Part shown: positions 50,642 to 59,366 of the stretch, piece after piece
Layout: every line of letters begins with the position of its first letter
Position numbering within the stretch: the first letter of the stretch is position 1
Assembly (NCBI GenBank): GCA_963798985.1
Contig: CAWCVL010000005.1
Coordinates: forward strand, 600,914-664,913
Length of the DNA stretch: 64,000 bases
Reading direction: 5' to 3'
Source of the DNA: JACCTU01 sp963798985
GTDB lineage: Bacteria > Actinomycetota > Thermoleophilia > Gaiellales > Gaiellaceae
The notes under the pieces: generated by a model
Told to the model about the DNA's origin: nothing
Seen by the model: only the letters and a program-made list of their open reading frames with translations
Database searches by the model: none
Program-made: the position numbers and the translations under genes

Positions 50642-51289
50642 TGGACGTCCTCGGCCTGATCCCTGCGCGCGGCGGCTCGAAGGGCATCCCCCGCAAGAAC
50701 CTCGCGCCGGTCGGCGGCAGGCCGCTGCTCGAGTGGACGGTGGAGGCGGCCCGCGGCGCGACCGAGCTCACGCGCGTCGTCGTCTCGACCGAGGACGACG
50801 AGATCGCCGCCGCGGCGGGCGTCGAGGTGCTGCGCCGGCCCGCGGAGCTCGCTGCGGACGAAACGCCGATGCTCGACGTGATCCGCCACGCGGTCGCCGA
50901 GCTCTCGCCCGACGTCGTCGTCCTCCTGCAGCCGACCTCGCCGCTCCGGCGCGCCGGAGCACATCGACGCCGCGGTGCGGTTGCTGCTCGAGAGCGATGC
51001 CGACGCCGTCGTCAGCGTCGTCGCGGTTCCGCACCGCTTTCGCCCCGACGCGCTGATGGACGTCGTCGACGGCCGGGTCGTCGCGCGCGGGAGCGCCCGC
51101 ACGCGGCAGGAGAAGGAGCTCGTGTACGCGCGGAACGGCCCGGCGGTGCTCGCGGTTCGGAGCGAACGGCTCGGAGACGACCTCTACGCGGGCGACTGTC
51201 GCCCGTACCTGATGGACGAGCGCGACTCGCTCGACGTCGACGAGCCGTTCGACCTCGAGCTCGCGGCGCTCCTCCTCGAGCGGCGGTAG
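50641..51289 (+). CDS. neuA: Acylneuraminate cytidylyltransferase (CMP-NulO synthetase), one frameshift
   Basis: About 215 residues. VLGLIPARGGSKGIPRKNLA is the CTP-binding P-loop of the family, then VVSTEDDEIAAAAGVEVLRR, DVVVLLQPTSPLR and, after an extra base near 50,957, HIDAAVRLLLESDADAVVSV, VPHRFRPDALMDVVDG and LDVDEPFDLELAALLLE. It activates the NeuB product as the CMP sugar. The ATG at 50641 overlaps the preceding TGA. Its TAG stop at 51287 forms the first three bases of a TAGCGT hexamer in front of the next gene. Confidence 0.85.
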
Positions 51290-51292
51290 CGT
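51287..51292 (+). promoter_or_regulatory. -10 hexamer TAGCGT built on the neuA stop codon
   Basis: TAGCGT starts with the neuA amber stop and ends 6 bases before the GTG at 51299. If used, a second start lies inside the operon. Confidence 0.4.
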
Positions 51293-51298
51293 TTCGTC

Positions 51299-52789
51299 GT
51301 GCGCCGCGCGCTGGGACTCCTCGCAATCGCCGCGGTCGCGGCGGCCTCCGCGTGGCCGATGCAGGTCACGGGCGACAACCAGAATGCGCACTACGCGCTC
51401 GTGAAGGCGCTCTCGCAGGGGATGCCGAACATCGACGAGACGCTTGGTGAGACCGGCGACCTGCAGTCGCACGACGTCACCGTGCACGATGGCCGTCTGT
51501 ACGCGGTCAAGTCACCGGGTCTGGCGATGGCGGCGACGCCGGCGTACCTGGTGGTCGAGGCTGCGGGCGCGCGCACGACGGGCGACCCGAGCCGCGTGCT
51601 GTGGTTCCTGAACCTCTCCACCTCCGTGCTCGCGACGCTCGCGTTGCTGCTGCTCGTCCGCAGCGCCGCGGATCGGCTCGAGCCCGGGTTCGGCGTCCGC
51701 GACCGCGGTCGTCCTCGGCCTGGGTGCGCTGACGCTCCCGTTCGCGACGCTCTTCTTCTCGCACGCGCTCTCGACGGCGCTCGTCTTCGCGAGCTTCGCC
51801 GTGCTGCTCGCCCGCGATCCGACCAACGGTCGGCTCGCAGCGTCGGGGCTGCTCGCCGGCCTGTCCGTCGTCGTCGAGCACTCGGTCTGGATCGCCGCCG
51901 TCGCCGTCGGGCTCTACGCGATCGCCCGCGCGCGCAGTGTGCGTTCGGCCGCGATCCTCTTGCCGCCGCCCTCGTCGGCGCGCTGCCGCTGTTCGCGTTC
52001 AACGTCTGGGCCTTCGGCAACCCGCTGCACACGCCCTACACCGACTACTGGCGAGAGAACTCCGGCTTCGACGCGACGTCGCTGCCCGGCTGGTCGGGGC
52101 TCTCCCCGGAGCTCTTCTCGTCGCTCGGCGTGCTGACGCTCGCGCCGACCCTGGCGCTCGGGCTCGCCGGTTCGGTCCTGCTCTTCCGCCGCGGGAGGCG
52201 CGCCGAGGCGCTCGTGTGCGTCGGCGTGCCGTTCGCGTTCCTCCTCTACTTCGCCGGGAACGGCGCGTTCGGTGGGCTGGGGCCGCCCCGCTACCTGACG
52301 CCGATCATGCCCTTCGCGCTGCTTCCGCTCGCCCTCGCTCTCCGGCGCTGGCCCGTCGCGACGTTGACGGCCGCCGCGATCACCTGCTTCCAGGCGGTCG
52401 TGATGACCGCGACCGGGCCGCTCGCGGCGTACGACGGTCAATGGCTCGAGCGCGCCGCCGACAGACTGTTCGTCGAGACGGCGGCCAGCCTGGTCGGCGT
52501 CTCCGGCTGGTACGCGATCGCGCCGTTCTTCCTCGCCGCTCTCGTCGCCGCAGTCTTCGCGGTCGCGTCGTTGCCCCCGCTGCGCGTCACGGTCGTCGAC
52601 GCCACCCTCGCCGTGGGAGTTGCGGGCGCGTGGGCCGTCGTAGCGCTCGCGTCGTACAACGACTGGGGGCGAACGCCGACGGTCGCGTACGTTCTCGCCA
52701 TGTTCGCCGTGCTCTCGCTCGCCGCCGGGGCAGTCGCCCTCGCGGCGCGTCTTCGGCGCACGCCCGTCGCACAACCGGCGGCGCCGTGA
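51299..52789 (+). CDS. Multi-pass membrane protein, GT-C-like, two compensating frameshifts
   Basis: About 496 residues. A hydrophobic start (VRRALGLLAIAAVAAASA) is followed by VTGDNQNAHYALVKALSQGM and DGRLYAVKSPGLAMAATPAY, a pattern seen in bacterial GT-C-type membrane proteins (acidic loop, then a G-x-Y-x-x-K-x-PG loop). Middle segments: NVWAFGNPLHTPYTDYWREN, GGLGPPRYLTPIMPFALLPL, later ASYNDWGRTPTVAYVLAMF. A +1 shift near 51,690 is undone near 51,967, so about 90 residues between are read out of frame as sequenced. GTG at 51299 follows TAGCGT by 6 bases; the TGA overlaps the next GTG. Confidence 0.55.
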   Translation: MRRALGLLAIAAVAAASAWPMQVTGDNQNAHYALVKALSQGMPNIDETLGETGDLQSHDVTVHDGRLYAVKSPGLAMAATPAYLVVEAAGARTTGDPSRVLWFLNLSTSVLATLALLLLVRSAADRLEPGFGVRDRGRPRPGCADAPVRDALLLARALDGARLRELRRAARPRSDQRSARSVGAARRPVRRRRALGLDRRRRRRALRDRPRAQCAFGRDPLAAALVGALPLFAFNVWAFGNPLHTPYTDYWRENSGFDATSLPGWSGLSPELFSSLGVLTLAPTLALGLAGSVLLFRRGRRAEALVCVGVPFAFLLYFAGNGAFGGLGPPRYLTPIMPFALLPLALALRRWPVATLTAAAITCFQAVVMTATGPLAAYDGQWLERAADRLFVETAASLVGVSGWYAIAPFFLAALVAAVFAVASLPPLRVTVVDATLAVGVAGAWAVVALASYNDWGRTPTVAYVLAMFAVLSLAAGAVALAARLRRTPVAQPAAP

Positions 52790-53766
52790 CGCTCGACACC
52801 GAGACCGGGCGCGACCGCTACTTCGCCGCCCGCGAGCGCCGAGCTCCGCGCGCTGGTCGACCCCGAGACGGGGCTGGTCGCCGAGCGCTTCGCCAAACGC
52901 GTCGACTGCCCGAGCTGCGGCGCGAGCGCGCACACGCGAGCTCTTCGTGAAGGACGGCTACCCGATCGTGCGCTGCGACGAGTGCTCGCTCGTCTTCTCG
53001 AACCCGCAGGTGGACGAGAGCGTCGTGCTCGAGGAGTACCGCGAGGGCGGCTCGAACGACCTCTGGGTCGACGTGCTCACGTCGCCGCGGCAGCTCGAGC
53101 TGGACCGCGCGAAGTTCGAGGAGATCCTGGACGAGCTCGAGCCGCACCGCGGCGACGGGCGGCTGCTCGACGTCGGCACGTCGATCGGGCTCTTCCTGCG
53201 CCTCGCGCTCGACCGCGGGTGGGACGGGCGCGGCACCGAGTTCGGGCGCCGCGCGCTCGCCTATGCGCAGGACGAGCTCGGCGTCCCGGTCGACGACTCG
53301 CCGATCGAGCAGCTCGACGGCCAGTACGACGTGGTCACGCGTGCTCTCGGTGCTCGAGCACGTGAACCGGCCGCGCGAGTTCCTCCGCCACGTCGCGCGC
53401 CTGCTCGAAGCCCGGCGGCGCGACGTACCTGATCGTCCCGAACGTCGACAGCCTCGCGACGCCGCGTCCTGCACGAGCGCGCCGCGACGTTCGACGGCCG
53501 CAACCACCTGCTCTACTTCTCGCCGCGCGACGCTGCGCGACCTGCTCGCGCGGGAGGGCTTCGAGGTCGTCGCGCTGCGAACGCGGGTCGCCTCGCTCGA
53601 TCCGGTGCTCGAATGGCTCACCTACGGCGAGCCCTACACGGGCGGCCCGCCCGCGGCCGACCCGCTCGTGCAGGCCGTCGCGGAGCGCCGCCCGGCCGTC
53701 GAGCGCCTGCTCGAGGAGCTCGATCTCGGCTACAAGCTGCACTGCCTGGCCGTAAAGACGGCGTAA
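52786..53766 (+). CDS. SAM-dependent methyltransferase with N-terminal zinc finger, frameshifted
   Basis: About 325 residues. An N-terminal CxxC...CxxC zinc-binding module is visible in VDCPSCGAS and GYPIVRCDECSLVFSNPQ. The methyltransferase follows: GRLLDVGTSIGLFLRLALDR (motif I), GRGTEFGRRALAYAQDELGV, VLSVLEHVNRPREFLRHVAR and HLLYFSPRTLRDLLAREGFE. This is the Methyltransf_23 type with a Cys module, frequent in glycan loci. Shifts near 52,845, 52,935, 53,340, 53,415, 53,465 and 53,530. GTG at 52786 overlaps the upstream TGA. It is the last gene before the ABC exporter. Confidence 0.75.
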
Positions 53767-53784
53767 GCCTTCCCGGGCGCTCGT

Positions 53785-53790
53785 TACTCT
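53785..53790 (+). promoter_or_regulatory. -10 hexamer TACTCT before wzm
   Basis: TACTCT ends 6 bases before the ATG at 53797, in a 30-base gap after the methyltransferase. A separate leaderless start for the exporter pair is likely. Confidence 0.55.
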
Positions 53791-53796
53791 GGGCTC

Positions 53797-54642
53797 ATGG
53801 AGGCTGCGACCACCCCCGTCGAGCCGCACGTCATCAAGCCCGCGCCGCGCCGGCCCCGCCTCGGTCTGCGCGAGGTCTGGCGGAACCGCGAGCTCCTCTC
53901 CTTCTTCGCGTGGCGCGAGCTCAAGGTGCGCTACAAGCAGACGCTGCTCGGCGTCGTCTGGGCGGTGCTCCAGCCGGTCATGTACATGGTCGTCTTCACG
54001 CTCTTCTTCGGGCGCTACCTCGACGTGTACTCGCCGGGACCGTACGCGCTGCTCGCGCTCTCCGGGTCGGTGATCTGGCTCTTCTTCGCCAACTCGGTCA
54101 CGCTCGCGGCCGGCAGCCTCGTCGGGAACGCGTCGCTGCTCACGAAGGTGTACTTCCCGCGCCTGCTGGCGCCGCTCGCGCCCATCCTCGCCGCGCTCGT
54201 CGACCTCGCGCTCGCAACGCTCGTTCTGGTGGCGGTGATGGTCGGCTACGGCGACTTCCCGTCGCTTCTGCGCGTGTGGACGGCGATCCCCTTCGTCCTG
54301 CTCGCGGGGGGCACCGCCGCCGGCGTCGGCGCGTGGCTCGCGGCGCTGAACGTCAAGTACCGCGACATCCGGTTCGTCGTGCCGTTTCTCCTGCAGCTCT
54401 GGCTGTTCTTCAGCTCGGTGGTCGTCACGTTCGAAGCCCTGAACCTCTCGCAGCCGTGGGCGACGCTCTACTGGCTCAACCCGATGGCCGGCGCCGTCGA
54501 GGGCTTCCGCTGGGCGATGCTCGGCGGGGTGCGGCCGGAGCTCGCGCACATCGCACTCGCGAGCGTCAGCGGGCTCGTCGTCCTCGCGTCCGGGCTCGTC
54601 TACTTCAAGCGGCTGGAGCGCGTCTTTGCAGACATCGTCTGA
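53797..54642 (+). CDS. wzm: ABC-2 polysaccharide export permease (Wzm-like)
   Basis: An intact 281-residue permease with six membrane segments. LREVWRNRELLSFFAWRELK is the amphipathic interface helix, then VRYKQTLLGVVWAVLQPVMY, the conserved Y-x-G-x-xW start of ABC2 permeases such as Wzm and TagG. Further: FFANSVTLAAGSLVGNASLL, KVYFPRLLAPLAP and LNVKYRDIRFVVPFLLQLWL, ending YFKRLERVFADIV. With the ATPase encoded next it exports lipid-linked glycan across the cytoplasmic membrane. It is one of the few genes here without any shift. The ATPase start lies 17 bases inside its 3' end. Confidence 0.9.
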   Translation: MEAATTPVEPHVIKPAPRRPRLGLREVWRNRELLSFFAWRELKVRYKQTLLGVVWAVLQPVMYMVVFTLFFGRYLDVYSPGPYALLALSGSVIWLFFANSVTLAAGSLVGNASLLTKVYFPRLLAPLAPILAALVDLALATLVLVAVMVGYGDFPSLLRVWTAIPFVLLAGGTAAGVGAWLAALNVKYRDIRFVVPFLLQLWLFFSSVVVTFEALNLSQPWATLYWLNPMAGAVEGFRWAMLGGVRPELAHIALASVSGLVVLASGLVYFKRLERVFADIV

Positions 54643-55927
54643 CCTCGCGCTCTCCGTCCGTGACCTGAGCAAGACGCTACCGGCTGGGCGAGCGCGACGT
54701 CCTCCACGGCAGCCTGCGCGACGCGATCGTCAGCGGCGCGCGTTCGGCGCTGCACCTGGCGCGGGGCATCGACCGCCCCGAACCGAGAAGAGCTCGCCGC
54801 GCTCGACGGCGTCAGCTTCGACGTGCCGCGCGGCGAGGTGCTCGGGATCATCGGCCGCAACGGCGCCGGCAAGACGACGCTCCTGAAGATCCTCTCGGGC
54901 GTCACCGACCCGACGTCCGGCGAGGCGCGCGTCTGGGGCCGCGCCGGGGCGCTGCTCGAGGTCGGCACGGGCTTCCACCCCGACCTGACGGGCCGCGAGA
55001 ACGTCTTCTTCAACGGCGCGATCCTCGGGATGAAGCGGCGGGAGATCCAGCGCAAGTTCGACGAGATCGTCGAGTTCGCGGAGGTCGAGCGGTTCATCGA
55101 CACGCCGGTCAAGCGCTACTCGAGCGGCATGTAGCTCCGGCTCGCGTTCGCCGTCGCCGCGCACCTCGAGCCGGAGATCCTGATCGTCGACGAGGTGCTC
55201 GCGGTCGGCGACGCGGCGTTCCAGCGCAAGTGCCTCGGCAAGATGGGCGAGGTCTCGCGGCGAGGGCCGGACGGTGCTGCTCGTCAGCCACAACATGTCC
55301 GCGATCACGTCGCTCGCCGACCGCTGCCTCTGGCTCGACCAGGGTCGCGTGCGCGAGCTGGGCGACCCGACGCAGATCGTCGCGGACTACCTCTCCGGAG
55401 ACTCGGTCTCGGCGCGCCCGGGCTTCGCCGACCTGTCCGACCCGAAGCTGCGCGACGGCGTGCCGAAGAAGACGAGCAGGGAGGTCCTCTTCGACTGGGT
55501 GCGGCTCGTCGACGACGAGGGCAAGCCGTCGGACGTCTTCTTCGAAGGCGACTCGCTGACGATCGAGCTCGGGCTCTCCTCGACGATCGACTCGCGCCGG
55601 CTCGAGGCGCTGTGCTTCGTGCGCTCACTCGAGGGCGTGCTCGTCTTCACGCTGACGTCGGGCCTGCTCGACGTCGACCTGCAGCCCGGACCGGCCGAGC
55701 TGTCGGTCACGATCCCGCGGAACCAGCTTCGCAGCGGCCGCTACACGCTCGACCTCTACCTGCTGACGGCGCAGCCGCAGGACTATCTGCTCAGCGCGAA
55801 GACGTTCGAGGTCGTCGTCTCGCACGACCCCGAGGGCGACCCGCGCCGCGTCCGGGAGAACCTCGGGCTCGTCAGCGTGGAGCAGGAGTGGGGCGAGCTG
55901 CGGCAGCGGTCGCCGAATCGAGTCTGA
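54626..55927 (+). CDS. wzt: ABC polysaccharide export ATPase (Wzt-like) with C-terminal carbohydrate-binding domain; in-frame TAG and frameshifts
   Basis: About 432 residues. The N terminus LALSVRDLSKT, then (after a shift near 54,680) YRLGERDVLHGSLRDAIVSG; Walker A is IIGRNGAGKTTLLKILSGV; GTGFHPDLTGRENVFFNGAI is the Q-loop region; the signature is RYSSGM followed by a TAG (55132-55134) where Q is expected, then LRLAFAVAAHLEPEILIVDE (Walker B) and SHNMSAITSLADRCLWLD (H-loop). From about residue 290, VLFDWVRLVDDEGKPSDVFF to YLLSAKTFEVVV is a Wzt C-terminal domain that reads the polymer end. Another shift lies near 55,265. The TTG at 54626 is used. The 3' end overlaps the convergent gene by 56 bases. 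Confidence 0.8.
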
Positions 55928-57191
55928 GGTCGGACTCGACCCGGCGGACGATCCGCGCCACGACGACCTCGGGGCGGAACTCGCGCTCCCACGTCCGCCG
56001 CCCTCCCTCGACGATCCTGCGGCGGAGCTCGTCGTCGCGGCACGCGGCAGCGACGTGCTCGGCGATCTCCTGCGCCGTCTCGGCCGAGCAGCGCGTTCTC
56101 GCCGTGCACGATCTCCGGCATTGCCAGCGCCATGTTCGACGTGCGCGACGAGGCAGGAGCCGACCGACCAGGCATGGAGGATCCGCGTGTGCCCGACGAC
56201 GAAGTCCGGGTTGCTGTTGTTGCAGAGCAGGAAGACCTTGGCCGCCTGGAGCTCCGAGTCGATGTCGTCGACGAAGCCGCGGTTCCGCACGCGCGGATGC
56301 TCGAGGGCGCGCGCGACCGGCTCCGAGAAGCGCCCGGCACCGTAGAGGTCGACCTCGTAGTCGTCGCCGAGCAGCCGGTCGAGCGCCGGGAGGACCTCGG
56401 TCGCGAGCAGCCAGCCGCCGAACGTGTTCCCGGTCGCGTACTGCCCGCCGAGGTTTCCGGCGATCCGGTTCCCCGTCGGTTTCGTCGCGGCGCGCTCCTC
56501 GGCGAGCTCCGGCCACATGTTCTGGAGATAGAACGCCCGCGGGTGGCCTTTTCGCGTGTAGTAGTCGGCGTTCGGGGCCGACGCGCAGCCGATCCACGTC
56601 GAGTGGAGCGCGAGGCGGACCACGACGTCCTCGAAGCGGCGGTAGGCGCGCCGCCAGAGCACCAGCTTCGCGCGGTTGCGGAGCGTCTTCTGCGGGATCG
56701 CGAACAGCGCCGGGTGCTTGAGCCGGGCGGCCATCGAGTAGTGGTCGGGGTTGCCGGCATAGGCGAAGACCGGCGTCTGCGACCTCGGCGCACGCGCCGA
56801 AGGCGGCGCTCGTCCAGAGGTGGAAGACAGACGTCGGAGCCGGAGGCGTCGACGCGCCTCGCCATCTCGTCACGGAGGGCGTACGAGGGGTAGAAGACCG
56901 CGGGGTCGGACGAGAACGCCTGGCGGAGGAGCAGCCTCGGCGTCGAGCCGACCGCGTCCGGGCTGCGCGTAGAGCGCGGGCAGCAGCTCGACGCCGTTCG
57001 TGTGCGCCCACTCGAGCGCACGCTCGCCCTCGGCTTCGAAACCCTTCTCCGTCTCGTGCGACAGCAGCGGCTGGAAGACGACGTCGTGCCCGAGCTCGCG
57101 GAACGCGGAGAGCGCCTCGCGGATCACGACCGTCGGCGCGCGGACGGAGTGCCCGGCGAGCGGCAGGTGCGCGCCGATGAAGAAGACGCGC
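55872..57191 (-). CDS. GT-B glycosyltransferase (GT4/CgeB-like), frameshifted
   Basis: About 436 residues. LRVFFIGAHLPLAGHSVRAP and LGHDVVFQPLLSHETEKGFE open the acceptor domain; VFYPSYALRDEMARRVDASG and HPALFAIPQKTLRNRAKLVL follow. The donor half has ALHSTWIGCASAPNADYYTR, YEVDLYGAGRFSEPVARALE, RNRGFVDDIDSELQAAKVFL and SNPDFVVGHTRILHAWSVGS, with the late GENALL block typical of bacterial GT-B proteins. Shifts occur near 56,955, 56,825, 56,775, 56,135, 56,090 and others. The TTG at 57191 is tentative. It is the last gene of the operon 59,334-55,872 and overlaps wzt by 56 bases. Confidence 0.6.
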   Translation of the reverse strand, partial: ARLLHRRAPAARRALRPRADGRDPRGALRVPRARARRRLPAAAVARDGEGFRSRGRACARVGAHERRRAAARALRAARTRSARRRGCSSARRSRPTPRSSTPRTPSVTRWRGASTPPAPTSVFHLWTSAAFGACAEVADAGLRLCRQPRPLLDGRPAQAPGAVRDPAEDAPQPREAGALAARLPPLRGRRGPPRAPLDVDRLRVGPERRLLHAKRPPAGVLSPEHVAGARRGARRDETDGEPDRRKPRRAVRDREHVRRLAARDRGPPGARPAARRRLRGRPLRCRALLGAGRARPRASARAEPRLRRRHRLGAPGGQGLPALQQQQPGLRRRAHADPPCLVGRLLPRRARRTWRWQCRRSCTARTRCSAETAQEIAEHVAAACRDDELRRRIVEGGRRTWEREFRPEVVVARIVRRVESDLRLDSATAAAARPTPAPR

Positions 57192-57201
57192 AACGCGTGC
57201 G

Positions 57202-58465
57202 CTAGTCGACGATGCGCGGCTCGGGCAGCGGCACGATGAACTTGCCGCGGTATCCGCGCTCGCGGATCTTCGGCATGATCGCCTCCCCGATGTGCCACGA
57301 GAGGACGAGCACATGCGGCGGCTGCCGCTCGTACAGCGTGCGCTCGTCGACGATCGGGATGTGCGTCCCGGGCGTGTACTGGCCGATCTTCAGCGAGCCG
57401 GTCAGCTCGCAGATCGAGTCGACGAGCTCGGGCGTGACGCCGGTGTAGGCGAGCAGCGTGCTCGCGCGGCCCGGGCGCGCCGAGGCCGACGATCGGCCCT
57501 TCCTTGCGCGCCTCGACGAGCAGCTCCAGCAGGCGAAGCTTCCCGTCCTGGATCCGCTGCCGGAAGCGGTCGAACGCGACGCCGTCGTACAGGCCGCTCT
57601 CCTCCTCCAGCCGGACGAGGTCGTCGACGCGCGACGAGACGTCACGCTTGCCGCGGTCGGCCCAGACGCGGATCGAGCCTCCGTGCGTCGGCACGCGCTC
57701 GACGTCGAAGATCGAGAACCCGGCGCGGTTGAAGATCTCGATCATCGGCTTGAGCGAGTAGAAGCGCAGGTGCTCGTGGTAGATCGTGTCGTACTGGAGC
57801 TCCTCGATCAGGTTGAGCAGGTAGTGCGACTCGGAGACGAACGCGCCGTCGTCGCCGATCAGCGTCGCGACGCCGCGCAGCTCGGGGAAGAGGTTGTTCA
57901 CGTGCGCGAACATGTTCGTGCCGGTCACGACGGCCGCGGGGCCGTGCTCGGCGCGCACCTGCTCCGCGACCTCCTCCGAGAAGAACGCCTGCACCGTCGG
58001 CACGTCGTTCTCGACCGCGATCTTCGCGATGTCGGTCGGCTCGATGCCGAGCACGCGCACGCCTTCCTGCTGGAAGCCCTGCAGCAGCGTGCCGTCGTTG
58101 GAGCCGATGTCGATCGCGAGGTCGTCGGCGCCGAGCTCGAGTCGCTCGGTGACGTCGTGCGTGAGGCTCCAGAAGTGCTCCTTGAGCAGGCCGGTCATCG
58201 CGGTGCGGTACGGGTACTCGGGGAAGAACACGACCTCCGGTGGCGCCGCGTAGTCGAGCTGCGCGAGCCCGCAGCTCGTGCAGCGGCAGAAGACGAGCGG
58301 GAAGTGCGTCTCCGGCTCGCTCAGCATCTGCTCGGTGAGAAGCGAGTCGCACGGCGCGTGGTGGCCGAGGTCGAGGACGGGCTCGAGCGCGTCTGCTCCG
58401 CAACCCTGGCAGCTCGTGATCCTTCCGAGGACGACCTCGTTCGCCCGCTCGACGCCCGTGCTCAC
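57202..58465 (-). CDS. NDP-hexose C-methyltransferase family (TylC/NovU-like), one frameshift
   Basis: About 421 residues in the three-part architecture of sugar C-methyltransferases. The N-terminal zinc module is SCQGCGADALEPVLDLGHHA with FCRCTSCGLAQLDYAAPPEV. The central SAM domain has DDLAIDIGSNDGTLLQGFQQ and VVTGTNMFAHVNNLFPELRG, then YDTIYHEHLRFYSLKPMIEI. The C-terminal domain has EGPIVGLGAPG, then (after an extra base near 57,478) STLLAYTGVTPELVDSICEL and HIPIVDERTLYERQPPHVLV. Family members methylate C-3 or C-5 of dTDP-keto sugars; some relatives form other bonds. GTG at 58465 follows a TAGGCT hexamer by 7 bases. Confidence 0.8.
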
Positions 58466-58472
58466 GACGAGG

Positions 58473-58478
58473 AGCCTA
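58473..58478 (-). promoter_or_regulatory. -10 hexamer TAGGCT built on the oxidoreductase stop codon
   Basis: Minus-strand TAGGCT contains the TAG stop (58476-58478) of the oxidoreductase gene and ends 7 bases before the GTG at 58465. It is the second case in the window of a stop codon doubling as a -10 element. Confidence 0.45.
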
Positions 58479-59334
58479 GCTTGCGGCGCGGCGCACTTCG
58501 TCCATCAGGCGCTGTGCTTGTAAGCCGTCCGTAAACGTCGGGCGCTCGCGGTCCTCGAGGAGCGCGAGCGCGAGCGCCGCGAACGGCGCGACGCGCGGGT
58601 CCGCGTCCGGCGGGGCCGGCAGCGTCGGGACGTCGACCGCCTGGCCGCCGTCGGTGAGCGTGAACGCGCCGACCGGGTCGGTCGCGTGCCGGTTCTCGAG
58701 CACGAGGTCGCCGGCCTCGAGCCGGTGCACGCGCTCCTCCGCGACGAGCGAGACGGTCAGTCGCGTGCGGCGGCCGCCCTCGTGCGCGAGCACGGCGCTG
58801 AACGCGTCCTCGTTCGGCTCCACCGTCGCCTGCTTCGACCTTGGCGTCGCCGAGGAGCCAGCGTGCGTAGTCGAGTGCGTGTACGCCGTACGCGGACAGC
58901 GCGCCGCCCTGCAGCGGGTCGTCCTTCCAGCCGGGCGGGCCCGGTCGAAGCCTCGATCCCGTGGTCCAGAGGACGTGCAGCTCGTCCGCGTCGAGCAGCT
59001 CCCGGAAGCGCGCGAACGCGGGCACGACGCGATAGCCGAAGCTCACGGCGTTCGGCAGCCCGCGCGCCGCGTCTTCGAGGAGCTCGGCCTCTTCCGGCGT
59101 CGTCGCGAGCGGCTTCTCGCAGAGCACGCGCGCGCCCGCCCGGACGGCCTCGAGCACGACCTCTCGGTGCGCGGCCGGCGGGGCCGCCACGCTGACGACG
59201 TCCGCCTGCTCGACGAGCTCGCGCCACCCTTCGCGCCCGGCCACGCCGAGCACCCGCGCGCCCGCGAGCTCCCACCCCGGTGCGTGCACTGCGGCGCCGA
59301 ACCCGCGCCCCACGACCGCGACGGTGGCGCTCAC
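58476..59334 (-). CDS. Gfo/Idh/MocA-family NAD(P)-dependent oxidoreductase, one frameshift
   Basis: About 286 residues, slightly short for the family (usually 330-380). ATVAVVGRGFGAAVHAPGWE is the Rossmann loop, then VEQADVVSVAAPPAAHREVV, EAVRAGARVLCEKPLATTPE (the EKP motif with the catalytic-side Lys), GYRVVPAFARFRELLDADEL and GALSAYGVHALDYARWLLGD (the GxxxxxGxHxxD substrate motif). An extra base near 58,840 precedes the last domain, which ends ERPTFTDGLQAQRLMDEVRR. It oxidises or reduces a sugar ring carbon of a nucleotide sugar; which one is unknown. GTG at 59334 follows TACGCT by 7 bases. Confidence 0.8.
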
Positions 59335-59341
59335 GCGGGCG

Positions 59342-59347
59342 AGCGTA
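59342..59347 (-). promoter_or_regulatory. -10 hexamer TACGCT before the oxidoreductase
   Basis: Minus-strand TACGCT is 7 bases before the GTG at 59334. Seven bases away on the other strand is the TAGGCT that serves the divergent dioxygenase gene. Confidence 0.5.
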
Positions 59348-59353
59348 CCTCGC

Positions 59354-59359
59354 TAGGCT
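59354..59359 (+). promoter_or_regulatory. -10 hexamer TAGGCT before the dioxygenase
   Basis: TAGGCT ends 7 bases before the GTG at 59367. The 32-base divergent gap contains both hexamers and little else. Confidence 0.55.
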
Positions 59360-59366
59360 CAAAGCC

